Origin: Spirochaetales bacterium
GTDB lineage: Bacteria; Spirochaetota; Spirochaetia; Treponematales; UBA12059
Direction: 5' to 3'
DNA length: 64,000 nt
Assembly (NCBI GenBank): GCA_016926955.1
Contig: JAFGNN010000007.1
Coordinates: forward strand, 1 to 64,000
A model generated the notes under the pieces. That model saw nothing but the letters and a program-made list of their open reading frames with translations. It did no database searches and was not told the origin of the DNA. How positions within the stretch are numbered: the stretch's first letter is position 1; each line of letters opens with the position of its first letter. Positions 36,540 to 44,369 of this stretch are shown here, in pieces. The position numbers and the translations under genes were made by a program.

Positions 36540-37772
36540 TCAACCCAGCGCCAGCCGCATCTCGTTGGTGCGCGAGAAGCCGAGCTCCTCGTAGATCGGG
36601 CGGCCGGCCTCGCTCGCGTGGAGCGAGACGGCGCCGAAGCCTTGCTCCCGGCACCACGCGACCATGACGCGCATGAGCGCGTGCGCGAAGCCCCGCGCCC
36701 GCCACTCGGGCGCGACATACACGTTGACTATCCAGGCCCGGCGGAGCGCCGGGTCGGTCGGCGTCGGCTGGAAGGGCGCAACGATGACGCCTCCCCCCGC
36801 CACGACCTCGCCGCCCGCCTCCGCGAGCCAGGCGCGGTACGAGCCGTCCTTAAGGCCCCTCGCTATCTCCCGCTCCGCCGCGACGCGCATGCGCTCCACA
36901 TCCTCCAAGTCCTTCGAGCCCATGTCGACGAACATGGCGGCCCTCTGCCGCGCGATGAGCTCCGCGTCCGCGACCAGCGCCTCGCGGATCAGGGCGCCGT
37001 CCGGAAGCGGCGCCGCCATGTCCGCGCCGACGACGCCGTCCGCGGCGATGCGGAACGTCATGCCCTCGCGAGCGAACTCGACGCGCCCTCTACGCGCTTC
37101 CATCGGACCCGAAAGATGCGTGCCGAGCAGGCGGGTTCCCGCCGGAACGAGTTCGTCGAGCCGTTCCTCGAGATCCTCCGCGCCCATGTGCACAGAGCGG
37201 TCGCCGCCCGTGCCGTTCAGGTCGCAAACCGCGAGCCGGGCCCCGAGAGAGAGGTAAGCGCCCACCCGTTCGTCCCAGCGCGTGTCCGGCAGGTACTGGA
37301 ACAGGAGCCCGCCGCGCTCGCGCAAGCCCAGCCCGAGGGTCGGCAGCTCGTGGAACATCGGATAGCACTCGGCCTCGTAGGGACCGAACGAGAAGCCGGT
37401 TCCGGGCGCCGCCTCGACGGACTCGCACTCGTCGCGTATCCACGCCACGTAGGGATGCCCCGGCCGGATCGCCAGCGCCGCCAGCTCGAGTATCCGCTCG
37501 CGAGTCGCCCGCGCCGCCACGATCCGCGGCCCCTTCCCGCCCCCGCGCTCCTTCCACGCGTTGAAAAGCAGGAAGGGCGCGCCGAACACGTGGTCGCCGT
37601 GCGCGTGCGAAATGAAGAGCTCCTCGATCGCCCCCGCCCTCGCCCCAGCCGCCCCAAGCGAGGCGACTATGTCCGGCGGCGTCTCGACGAGCAGCCGCCC
37701 GTCCACAAGGAACGCGTTGCCCCGCAGCCCCGAGTTGAGGAAACCGCCCGTCCCGAGCACCCGCACCCGCAT
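36540..37772 (-). CDS. Metallo-beta-lactamase fold fused to GNAT acetyltransferase (410 aa)
   Basis: The first 230 residues are a metallo-beta-lactamase-fold hydrolase with the dinuclear site motif SHAHGDH (about residue 54) and later LGTHLSG. They resemble RNase Z-like or phosphodiesterase members. Residues about 250-410 are a GNAT N-acetyltransferase (VNVYVAPEWRARGFAHALM is the acetyl-CoA loop, then YEELGFSRTNEMRL). The start MRVRVLGTGG has GGGGGAGG upstream, so translation of both parts as one chain is clear. I do not know a characterised protein with this fusion. Substrates unknown. Confidence 0.85.
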   Translation of the reverse strand: MRVRVLGTGGFLNSGLRGNAFLVDGRLLVETPPDIVASLGAAGARAGAIEELFISHAHGDHVFGAPFLLFNAWKERGGGKGPRIVAARATRERILELAALAIRPGHPYVAWIRDECESVEAAPGTGFSFGPYEAECYPMFHELPTLGLGLRERGGLLFQYLPDTRWDERVGAYLSLGARLAVCDLNGTGGDRSVHMGAEDLEERLDELVPAGTRLLGTHLSGPMEARRGRVEFAREGMTFRIAADGVVGADMAAPLPDGALIREALVADAELIARQRAAMFVDMGSKDLEDVERMRVAAEREIARGLKDGSYRAWLAEAGGEVVAGGGVIVAPFQPTPTDPALRRAWIVNVYVAPEWRARGFAHALMRVMVAWCREQGFGAVSLHASEAGRPIYEELGFSRTNEMRLALG

Positions 37773-37802
37773 GCCGCACCTCCCCCGATTCCCTTTCCGG
37801 AA

Positions 37803-37832
37803 AGCGTAGCCCCGCGCGGCGGACGCGGGCAA
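37803..37832 (-). promoter_or_regulatory. Weak candidate promoter of the MBL-GNAT gene
   Basis: On the minus strand TTGCCC and TACGCT are separated by 18 bases, 31 bases before the start at 37772. A hairpin CCCCGGCC/GGCCGGGG lies further upstream at 37924-37946 without a U-tract, near the stop of the radical SAM gene. Confidence 0.3.
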
Positions 37833-37969
37833 GGTTTTTCGCGCGACGGATTTTTTTACGCGACCGCGAGGCTTCGCCCTTCGCTACGGAAGTCCCGGCG
37901 GGGCGCCGCCGGATGAGAGCCCGCCCCGGCCAGGGTTAGGCCGGGGAAGTCTTCAGATCGCGGGGATTT

Positions 37970-38842
37970 TCAGAACAGGAGCGAGCCCCTGTCGTCCCAC
38001 TTCGTGTAGAGCCGGCAGTCGGGGCGGAGTATCAGGTAGCGGAGCGCAGGGGCCTCGTCGGCCGTGGCCATGCAGTCGTCGTCGATCACGGTCGAGATGC
38101 CGTCCACGGAATAGCGCACCGGCCCGTAGGGCAGGCGCTCGAGGGCGCGGCCCTCGCCTTTGACGTACGCGGCCAGCGCGGGCCAGAAGGCCGGGTCGAC
38201 GGAATGCTCGCGCACCCAGGTTTCCTGGGCCCCGTCCCCCGGGCCGCCGTAAAGCCTGCGGAAGGTCAGCTGCTCGGCGCCGAGCTCACGCGCGCGCGCG
38301 AAGGCCTTTTCCGCGTCATCGGGTCCGTACGCGTCCGTCATGTTCAGGGAAAGCCGCAGGTTGAACCCGCGCGCCTTCACGGCGGCGCAGAGTTCCGCGA
38401 TCCGGATCCTGAAGCGCTCCGGAGCGCCGTTGTACTCGGCGTTCACGCCGTCGTCGAAAATCGAGGAGAGCGAGAGCGCGACCGTGCTGACGCCGAGTTC
38501 CGCGCGGAGGAACTCGAGCGTCGCGCCGTCGAGACCCGCCCCGCTCGTCTGCAGCTCCATCCAGCGGAAGGGCTTGGCCAGCGCCGCGTTCCATTCCGCG
38601 AAGCGAGCGAGAAAGCGCCGGTTGAGCGCGGGCTCGCCTTCGCCGGTCAATATCAGGTTGTTGCAGCCGTTGTCGCGCGCGAAGGCCATGCGCGCGAGGT
38701 AGTCGCGCTCGCGCAAGCGGACGTCCGCGTCGGCGCGCTCGACAAGATTCGGGTACGGATCGTCGCGCATGCGCGACACGCAGAACTTGCAGGCGTTCGG
38801 GCAACCGCCCGGCACCACGATCGAGAGACTCTGGATTTCCAT
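37970..38842 (-). CDS. Radical SAM domain protein (290 aa)
   Basis: The cluster-binding motif CPNACKFC (CxxxCxxC) sits near the N terminus in the setting VVPGGCPNACKFCVSRM. It is followed by ILTGEGEPALN, the glycine-rich SAM-contacting motif. The core TIM-barrel is complete (MELQTSGAGLDG, SLSLSSIFDDG, NLRLSLNMTDAYG) and the C terminus ends in a Trp/Asp-rich tail. There is no auxiliary cluster motif. The start MEIQSLS at 38842 is chosen by homology; the long N-terminal part of the track ORF lies outside the family. The reaction is unknown and neighbours do not suggest a pathway. Confidence 0.8.
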   Translation of the reverse strand: MEIQSLSIVVPGGCPNACKFCVSRMRDDPYPNLVERADADVRLRERDYLARMAFARDNGCNNLILTGEGEPALNRRFLARFAEWNAALAKPFRWMELQTSGAGLDGATLEFLRAELGVSTVALSLSSIFDDGVNAEYNGAPERFRIRIAELCAAVKARGFNLRLSLNMTDAYGPDDAEKAFARARELGAEQLTFRRLYGGPGDGAQETWVREHSVDPAFWPALAAYVKGEGRALERLPYGPVRYSVDGISTVIDDDCMATADEAPALRYLILRPDCRLYTKWDDRGSLLF

Positions 38843-39003
38843 GGCTTCGTGGTAATCCGGAAAGCCGGGGCGACGCAAGGACGCGCAGCCCCGGGCCGGA
38901 ACCGCGGCGACCGGCTCGTCTCCCGCGTCGACAGGCGCGTGCCGGCCTTGGGTATGTTTTTCCGAACACCCGTCGCGGAATGGAAACCCGGAGTCGCCGT
39001 CCT

Positions 39004-40500
39004 TCAGAACTCCACGCGCTCGAGGAAGCGCGGGTCGCGCCGCGCCCCCGCCGCGCGTTCGAAGGCATGGCCGAGCCGCAGGAGCGCCGGCTCCGCCCAG
39101 GCGGTCCCGATGAACGAGAGTCCCGTCGGCAAGCCCGTGATGAAACCCGCGGGTACCGTCAAGTGCGGGTAGCCCGCCACAGCGGGCAGGCTGGTCGAAT
39201 CGACGCCCCATTCGATGGCGTCGCCGTTCACCAGGTCGATCGGCCACGCGGGTCCGCCCGAGGGCACGACGAGGGCGTCGAGCCCGTAACGACGCAGGGT
39301 CCCGTCGATCGCGCGGCGCGCCATGCGCCGGTTCGCGTCGCGGGCTTTCCGGCAGCTTTTCTGCCCCGCCGCCGCCTTTTCCAGCGCGGCGATCAAATGC
39401 TCCTGCCCGAAATGGACGAGCGTCCGGTCGGCGTGGGCTTCGTTGAAGCGGACCAGCTCCTCCATGGACTTCACGGGAACATCAGCCCCCCGCGTCGCGA
39501 GGTACGCGTCGAGGTCAGCCTTGAATTCACCGTGCAGGACCTCGAGCTCGTATTCGCCGAGCCTCGGTGTTTTCGGAAGCTCGACCGGATCGACGAGGAG
39601 CGCGCCGAGTTTTCTCAGGGTTTCGAGGCTCCTTTCGAACACCGCGAGGATCTTGGGATTCTTTCCGGCCAGGCTCCGGGCCACGCCGAGGCGCGAGCCG
39701 CCGAGCTCGCCGGAGCCGAGGAAACGCGTGTAATCGAGTCGTTCGCGAGCGCCGGCCGCGCGCATCTCCGCGTCCTCCGGGTCGTAGCCTGTCATGGCAC
39801 CGAGCAGGATAGCGAGATCTTCCACGCTCCGGGCCATCGGGCCCGCCGTGTCCTGGCTGTGGGCTATGGGAATTATCCCCGTGCGGCTGATCAGGCCGAG
39901 CGTTGGCTTGAGCCCTGCGACGCCGCAGGTCTGCGCGGGGCAGATGATGGAGCCGTCGGTTTCCGTACCGACCGCCGCCGCGCAGAAACCGGCCGCGACC
40001 GCCGCGGCCGATCCGGAGGAAGAGCCGCAGGCCGAGCGGTCCAGGGCGTGCGGATTGCGGGTCAACCCGCCCCGGCTCGACCAGCCGCTTGTCGAGCGCT
40101 CGCCCCGGAAATTGGCCCATTCGCTCAGGTTGGTCTTTCCGAGGATGAGCGCGCCGGCTTCCCTCAGGCGCGAGACGAGGAATGCGTCGCGGGGCGCGGT
40201 CGAACCCTCGAGGGCAATCGAACCCGCGCTGGTGGCCATGCGGTCGCCCGTATCGATATTGTCCTTGAGGAGGACTGGCACGCCATGCAAGGGCCCGCGC
40301 GACTTTCCCGCCGCGAGCTCCCGGTCGAGGGCGTCGGCAATTTCCATCGCGTCGGGGTTGAGCTCGATTACTGAATTCACGCGCGGCCCGTTCCGGTCCA
40401 GGCGCTCGATCCGACCGATATACGCTTCCGCCGCCTTCCTGACGCCCGTCCCGCCTCCGGCTATCTCCCGGGCCAGTTCCGCGATGCTCCCGAATTCCAT
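39004..40500 (-). CDS. Amidase signature family hydrolase (498 aa)
   Basis: It hydrolyses an amide bond through a Ser-cisSer-Lys triad. The amidase signature is complete: the Lys in VLLKDNIDT, the cis-Ser in the GSSSGSAAAVAAG motif, and the nucleophile Ser in GTETDGSII. Length and order match the GatA/fatty-amide-hydrolase-like amidases. No gatB or gatC is nearby, so it is probably a catabolic amidase and not the tRNA amidotransferase subunit. The start MEFGSIAEL has AAGGAG upstream; the 31 extra residues in the track are excluded. Confidence 0.88.
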   Translation of the reverse strand: MEFGSIAELAREIAGGGTGVRKAAEAYIGRIERLDRNGPRVNSVIELNPDAMEIADALDRELAAGKSRGPLHGVPVLLKDNIDTGDRMATSAGSIALEGSTAPRDAFLVSRLREAGALILGKTNLSEWANFRGERSTSGWSSRGGLTRNPHALDRSACGSSSGSAAAVAAGFCAAAVGTETDGSIICPAQTCGVAGLKPTLGLISRTGIIPIAHSQDTAGPMARSVEDLAILLGAMTGYDPEDAEMRAAGARERLDYTRFLGSGELGGSRLGVARSLAGKNPKILAVFERSLETLRKLGALLVDPVELPKTPRLGEYELEVLHGEFKADLDAYLATRGADVPVKSMEELVRFNEAHADRTLVHFGQEHLIAALEKAAAGQKSCRKARDANRRMARRAIDGTLRRYGLDALVVPSGGPAWPIDLVNGDAIEWGVDSTSLPAVAGYPHLTVPAGFITGLPTGLSFIGTAWAEPALLRLGHAFERAAGARRDPRFLERVEF

Positions 40501-40659
40501 AGAAGACGCTCCTTCCAAGCGGGCGTTCCCGGCATCAGGAAATCGCCATCGTGCGCGCGCTCGGGAATTCCCCAGAAATAACCCGCTCCGCAAAACGCGG
40601 GAATTCCCCGGCGTTTTCCGGATTTCGACGAATGATATTACCGAATCCGGATAATTCGT

Positions 40660-40688
40660 TTGAAAAAAGAAAAAAATACCTGTAAAAA
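40660..40688 (+). promoter_or_regulatory. AT-rich promoter of the AT-hook protein
   Basis: TTGAAA and TAAAAA are separated by 17 bases in a conspicuously AT-rich segment of otherwise GC-rich DNA, about 50 bases before the start. A second -10-like TAAAAT lies at 40703. Confidence 0.45.
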
Positions 40689-40736
40689 AAACGCTACAAG
40701 GTTAAAATAAACGCATCCGTTTCAAAGGAGACATTC

Positions 40737-41015
40737 ATGCCCAAGGTCGCGAATCCGATTCTGAAAATCCAGAAGGCGGTCGAGGCGCTCAAGGCGAAGA
40801 ACGCCAAGCTGAACTCTGACATCGCCGTCATCGAGAAAATGCTGGTTGAGGCCGCCAAGGCTCCCGCGCCCGCCGCGGTCAAGGCCGTCGTCAAGAAGGC
40901 CGCCGGCGCGAAAAAGCCGGCCGCAAAATCGGCCGCTCCGAAAGCCGCCGCCCCGAAGCCCGCCGCCGGCGACGTCGTCCCGAAGCGCCGCGGTCGCCCG
41001 CCGAAGGCGAAGTAA
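40737..41015 (+). CDS. Small basic nucleoid-like protein with C-terminal AT-hook (92 aa)
   Basis: The first 40 residues form a helical segment (KIQKAVEALKAKNAKLNSDIAVIEKML) that could be a short coiled coil. Then follows a Lys/Ala/Pro-rich histone-H1-like tail, ending in the AT-hook core KRRGRPPKAK. AAAGGAG precedes the ATG by six bases. An AT-rich promoter and a strong terminator bracket it, so it is an independent, probably well-expressed gene. It is likely to bind AT-rich DNA, but I cannot name an orthologue. Confidence 0.7.
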   Translation: MPKVANPILKIQKAVEALKAKNAKLNSDIAVIEKMLVEAAKAPAPAAVKAVVKKAAGAKKPAAKSAAPKAAAPKPAAGDVVPKRRGRPPKAK

Positions 41016-41037
41016 GCCGGATTTTCCGGTGAACCGG

Positions 41038-41073
41038 AACCGTCCGTGACGCAGGTCGCGGGCGGTTTTTTTT
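41038..41073 (+). terminator. Intrinsic terminator of the AT-hook gene
   Basis: ACCGTCCG pairs with CGGGCGGT (one G-U pair) across a 12-base loop and is followed by eight T. Confidence 0.85.
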
Positions 41074-41184
41074 ATACCGCTTCAGCGAGCGGACAATTTC
41101 ATGCGCCGCGTCCATCCAGCGGCCCCCCGCGGGCAAGGCCGCGCGTATTCCTTCGGATGCACGATGAAGACACGGAGGAAGCCG

Positions 41185-41403
41185 ATGGCCGAGCCGTTCC
41201 GCAAGCTGAACCTGAAAGCCCGCGCCCGGATGCTCGTGGTCGTCGCGCCTGAAAGGACGCGGCGAGTCCGCCTGACCCTGCGCGTCCGCCGGCAGCCCCA
41301 CGAAGGCCCTCAGCGGCCGAGCGCGCTTGTCTCCTCGCGGGGATCGGCCGCGGCGATGAAACCGCCCGAGCCATCGCTCATGATGGCGCCCACCGCGCCG
41401 TAA
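41185..41403 (+). pseudogene. Possible truncated gene remnant (N terminus only)
   Basis: GGAGG lies at a proper distance before ATG, and the first 22 residues (MAEPFRKLNLKARARMLVVV) look like a real N terminus of a small protein. I recall a similar opening (KLNLK, then ILVLNAPE) in spirochaete and Firmicute small proteins. After APE the frame becomes Arg/Pro-rich nonsense and runs antisense into the ggt gene. This suggests a gene cut or frameshifted soon after its start. The assignment is tentative. Confidence 0.3.
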
Positions 41404-43247
41404 TCCTTGTGCCAGTCCGGATCCCCGACGGTCTCGTAGCCCAGGGCGCGCAAGCCCGCGGCCGCGGCCGCGTGCAGGCTCGATTCGAGCCTGAGCCGCG
41501 CCGGATACGACTCGTGCGGCGCGAACGAGGACGGCGCCGACACCGAATAAAAGCGCGGCGCGGCGATGGCCTCGTCCAGGTCCATGCCGAAGACGATGAC
41601 GTTGAGCAGCACCTGCGCGAGCGCCTGCGCCTGCATGTCGCCGCCCGGCGTCGAAAGTCCCATGAAGAATTCCCCGTTCCGCGTGAGGATCAGCGCGTGC
41701 GGCGTCACGCGCGGCCGCTTGCCCGGCTCGAGCGCGCCGACGTGCTCCGGATCGAGGCGGAATTGCGTCATGCGGTTGCCGAGGTTGAGTCCCGTGCCCG
41801 GCACCATCGGCGTCTGCGGAAAATCGGAGGGCGTCATCACCACCAGGTTCCCCGCGCGGTCGAGCACCGCGAGCTGGCTTGTGTCCTGGCCGACGGAGAA
41901 ATCCGAGCGCGAGACGAGCGCGGTCGCGAAACGGGAGAGCGCATCCGCGCGTGATCGTTCCGCGACCGCGGCACCTTTTCCCCCGTGCTTTTCCCGAGCG
42001 CGATTCGAAGGCGAACCCGCGTCGCCCGGCTCCGGCAACTCGGGGAAAGCGCGCGGCGTCATGGCCTCGCGACGCCCGGCAGCGTAGTCATCGGAAAGCA
42101 GGATCTCGAGGGGCACGTCGACGAAGGCCAGGTCGCCGATGTACGCGTCGCGGTCGGCCATGGCGAGCTCGATGGCTTGCGTGACGACGTGGATGTATTC
42201 CGGCGTGTTGTGCCCGAGGGCCGCCAGGTCGATGCCCTCGAGCGTCCGGAGGATGAGCGATTCCATGACGCCCTGCGACCAGGCGCCGTTGGCGTGCAGT
42301 TCGAAGCCGTTCCACTCGGCGCGCACCGGATTCTCCCAGCCGCCCCGATAGGCGGCCAGGTCTTCGCGCGTGATGAAGCCGCCCTTTTTTTCATGCAAGG
42401 CGACGATGGCTTCGGCGATCGGTCCTTCGTAGAAATAAGCGCGTACGGCCGCGAGCGCTTCCTCCCGCGCTGCGCCGGAATCGAGGGCGGCGCGCTCCGC
42501 GGCGGCGAGCGCTTCGAGCGTGTCCGCAAGGTCGGGGAAGACCATGCGCTCGTTCGGATGTACCGGCCGCCACCATTCGCCCCGGATGAAAACCTCGGCG
42601 TTGTAGGGCATGAGGACCGAGAAGCCGACGCGTTCGACGAGCGAGAAGTCCAGGTTCTCGACCATGGCCCGATGCGCGGGAAAGCCTTCGCGCGCCAGCC
42701 TGATGGCCGGCGCGGCGAGCTCGCCGAAGTTCATGGTGCCGTGTTTCGAAAGGAGGGCGACGATGACGTCCGGCGAGGCGGGGACGAGCTGGGCGCGTAT
42801 GTCCAATTCCGGCACCGTCTCGAAACCGGCCTTCCGGAACGCGTCGATGGTGGCCGCGCGAGGCGCGACGCCCGCGCCGATGTAGGACTCGGCCGTGCCC
42901 GTCGCGGCATCGAAGTACATGAGGGGCGCGATGCCGGGGAAGGAGGCGGCCTCGCCGTGCGTCACGTTGAGCGCGAGCAGGGTCGCGACGGCTGCGTCTG
43001 CCGCGTTGCCGCCGGCCTCGAGAATACGGTACCCGGCCTCCGCGGCCCAGGGCGTCCCGGCGACCACCGCGAATTCGCTGCCGCGGATTCCCGCCTTCGC
43101 CGTGCCCGCGCTGCCCTCGTATTCCATCGGGTCGCGCGGCCCCTTCGGCAGGAAGGCGTACGCGAGGGCGGCCAGCGCTGCGGCGGCAACGATGCCTCTT
43201 CCTGCGAACTTGAGGATGCCGATGAGACGACGGACGGGCAAAGCCAT
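41310..43247 (-). CDS. ggt: Gamma-glutamyltransferase, membrane-anchored (645 aa)
   Basis: It transfers or hydrolyses gamma-glutamyl groups of glutathione and related peptides. A membrane anchor (AAAALAALAYAFL) precedes the mature enzyme, which therefore acts outside the cytoplasm. The autoprocessing site and catalytic Thr are at DTSQLAVLD (about residue 455), equivalent to the TTHYSVVD site of E. coli Ggt; other family motifs are GNAADAAVA, GIAPLMYFD and PGGDMQAQALAQ. A Lys/Arg-rich insert of about 30 residues (NRAREKHGGKG) lies just before the cleavage site. The start MALPVRRL has GGAGG seven bases upstream. Confidence 0.9.
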   Translation of the reverse strand: MALPVRRLIGILKFAGRGIVAAAALAALAYAFLPKGPRDPMEYEGSAGTAKAGIRGSEFAVVAGTPWAAEAGYRILEAGGNAADAAVATLLALNVTHGEAASFPGIAPLMYFDAATGTAESYIGAGVAPRAATIDAFRKAGFETVPELDIRAQLVPASPDVIVALLSKHGTMNFGELAAPAIRLAREGFPAHRAMVENLDFSLVERVGFSVLMPYNAEVFIRGEWWRPVHPNERMVFPDLADTLEALAAAERAALDSGAAREEALAAVRAYFYEGPIAEAIVALHEKKGGFITREDLAAYRGGWENPVRAEWNGFELHANGAWSQGVMESLILRTLEGIDLAALGHNTPEYIHVVTQAIELAMADRDAYIGDLAFVDVPLEILLSDDYAAGRREAMTPRAFPELPEPGDAGSPSNRAREKHGGKGAAVAERSRADALSRFATALVSRSDFSVGQDTSQLAVLDRAGNLVVMTPSDFPQTPMVPGTGLNLGNRMTQFRLDPEHVGALEPGKRPRVTPHALILTRNGEFFMGLSTPGGDMQAQALAQVLLNVIVFGMDLDEAIAAPRFYSVSAPSSFAPHESYPARLRLESSLHAAAAAGLRALGYETVGDPDWHKDYGAVGAIMSDGSGGFIAAADPREETSALGR

Positions 43248-43394
43248 GCAGGAGCCTCCAGGAGGCGCCATCTTCGCGGATCGGCGGCGGGCTGTAAAGG
43301 CTCGCGGAAGCGGCTTCGAGGCCTTGCCTTCCGGGCGCCGCGCCTCGGGATGCCGCTCCCCCGCCCGCGCGGCGTCCGGTTCACAAGCCGCCCG

Positions 43395-44093
43395 TCAGTA
43401 GTAGTACGTCATGTAATTGACCTCTATGACCTCGATATTGAGCGGAGGCATTGTCTCGGGCATGCGCCGGACGAGCCTTATCGGAGTTCCGTCGCGCTCG
43501 AGATAGCGGCCGTCCAGCTCGGCCCGGGCCGCCTCGAAGCCGTCGATCACCGTTACGCTCGTTCCCGTTTTCCCGAAGCGGTAGACAAAGTCGCCCAGGT
43601 AGATGAAACGGTCATCGTCCTGGTAATCGATCTTCCACGGACTGTCCAGGTAGGCATACATCGTGTAGTCGCCGCCGTGGATCTTGAGCGGAATCTCGAT
43701 GGTGCCCCAATAGAAGGAAGACCGCGGGATTTCAGCCACGAAGAGCTCGCCCCAGGTTCCGTCGAAGTAGCGAGCGCAGTCCTCGAAGGTTCGGATGCGC
43801 TCGACCGGCTTATCCGACAGGTAACAGTTGAAAACACGCCGGTAGAGGTGCTCTGCCGCGATCAGCCTCTTGAATTCCTGCACGGGTTCCGGTTCGAGCA
43901 CGATGCGGCCCGCGATCAGGATCTTGTCCTCGGCGAGCGTGGAACCGGGATCGGGAGCGTTCGAGTGCTTGAGCAGCGGTAAAAGCGCGCAAGAGCCGAG
44001 CGACGAGACGAGCAGCGCCAGCGACGCGAAGCCGGCCAACGGTTTCCAATTTCGGGATATAAGTTCTCCTTTTATTACAAACGTTTCGGGCAT
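43395..44093 (-). CDS. Lipoprotein of unknown function (about 232 aa)
   Basis: A hydrophobic stretch ends in the lipobox LGSC, so the mature protein (about 198 residues) is lipid-anchored. It is rich in aromatic residues (FDGTWGELFVAEIPRSSFYWG, DDDRFIYLGDFVYRFG) and ends YMTYYY. I recognise no family. The start is uncertain: ATG at 44093 has no ribosome site, while a perfect AAAGGAG lies 23 bases further in, followed only by non-standard codons (ATA TCC). It could be that translation starts there. Confidence 0.6.
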   Translation of the reverse strand: MPETFVIKGELISRNWKPLAGFASLALLVSSLGSCALLPLLKHSNAPDPGSTLAEDKILIAGRIVLEPEPVQEFKRLIAAEHLYRRVFNCYLSDKPVERIRTFEDCARYFDGTWGELFVAEIPRSSFYWGTIEIPLKIHGGDYTMYAYLDSPWKIDYQDDDRFIYLGDFVYRFGKTGTSVTVIDGFEAARAELDGRYLERDGTPIRLVRRMPETMPPLNIEVIEVNYMTYYY

Positions 44094-44217
44094 GCGGGGA
44101 TAGATCTCCCCGCCCCGGGGATGCCAGAGCGCCGGTTCACCGTCAACTTCGCGCCGCTCGGACGCAGCCGCGAAACACCCATGCGAAGACCGGCCCCGAG
44201 CCCGCTTGAGCCGGCTC

Positions 44218-44263
44218 TTGACCGATTTATGGGCATTTGCTAATATAGATTATCCTCTATATT
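44218..44263 (+). promoter_or_regulatory. Sigma-70 promoter with overlapping inverted repeat (putative operator)
   Basis: TTGACC and TAATAT are separated by exactly 17 bases. A perfect inverted repeat AATATAG-N8-CTATATT (44242-44263) overlaps the -10 element and the start site. It is well placed for a repressor. It controls the flavoprotein gene at 44366. Confidence 0.7.
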
Positions 44264-44267
44264 GGAG

Positions 44268-44369
44268 ATGCTGGACATGTCCGCGCGTCGGAAGCAGCAA
44301 CGACAGACGCGCGACGGGCCGCACTCCCGCGGGTGCCCCGCCCCCGTCCCCCAGGAGCCCAGAGCATGA
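44268..44369 (+). CDS. Possible leader ORF upstream of the flavoprotein (33 aa)
   Basis: An ATG at 44268 (or 44277, which has GGAG at better spacing) opens a short frame, MSARRKQQRQTRDGPHSRG and on, whose TGA overlaps the flavoprotein ATG (ATGA). The peptide is basic and not similar to anything I know. It could couple translation of the downstream gene or be chance. Confidence 0.25.
   Translation: MLDMSARRKQQRQTRDGPHSRGCPAPVPQEPRA

Noticed and set aside
34677-37916. 1079-aa plus-strand ORF across the SBP-OmpA and MBL-GNAT genes
   Set aside because: Arg/His/Leu-rich antisense shadow; the minus-strand frames carry conserved motifs.
39004-40500. GatA subunit of the tRNA-dependent amidotransferase
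   Set aside because: The amidase signature fits, but gatB and gatC are absent nearby and the sequence looks closer to general amidases.
44121-44243. 40-codon plus-strand frame (MPERRFTVNFAPLGRS) before the flavoprotein promoter
   Set aside because: Its opening vaguely recalls 2Fe-2S/ASKHA proteins, but there is no ribosome site, its stop lies in the -10 element, and no further motif is present. At most a degraded remnant.
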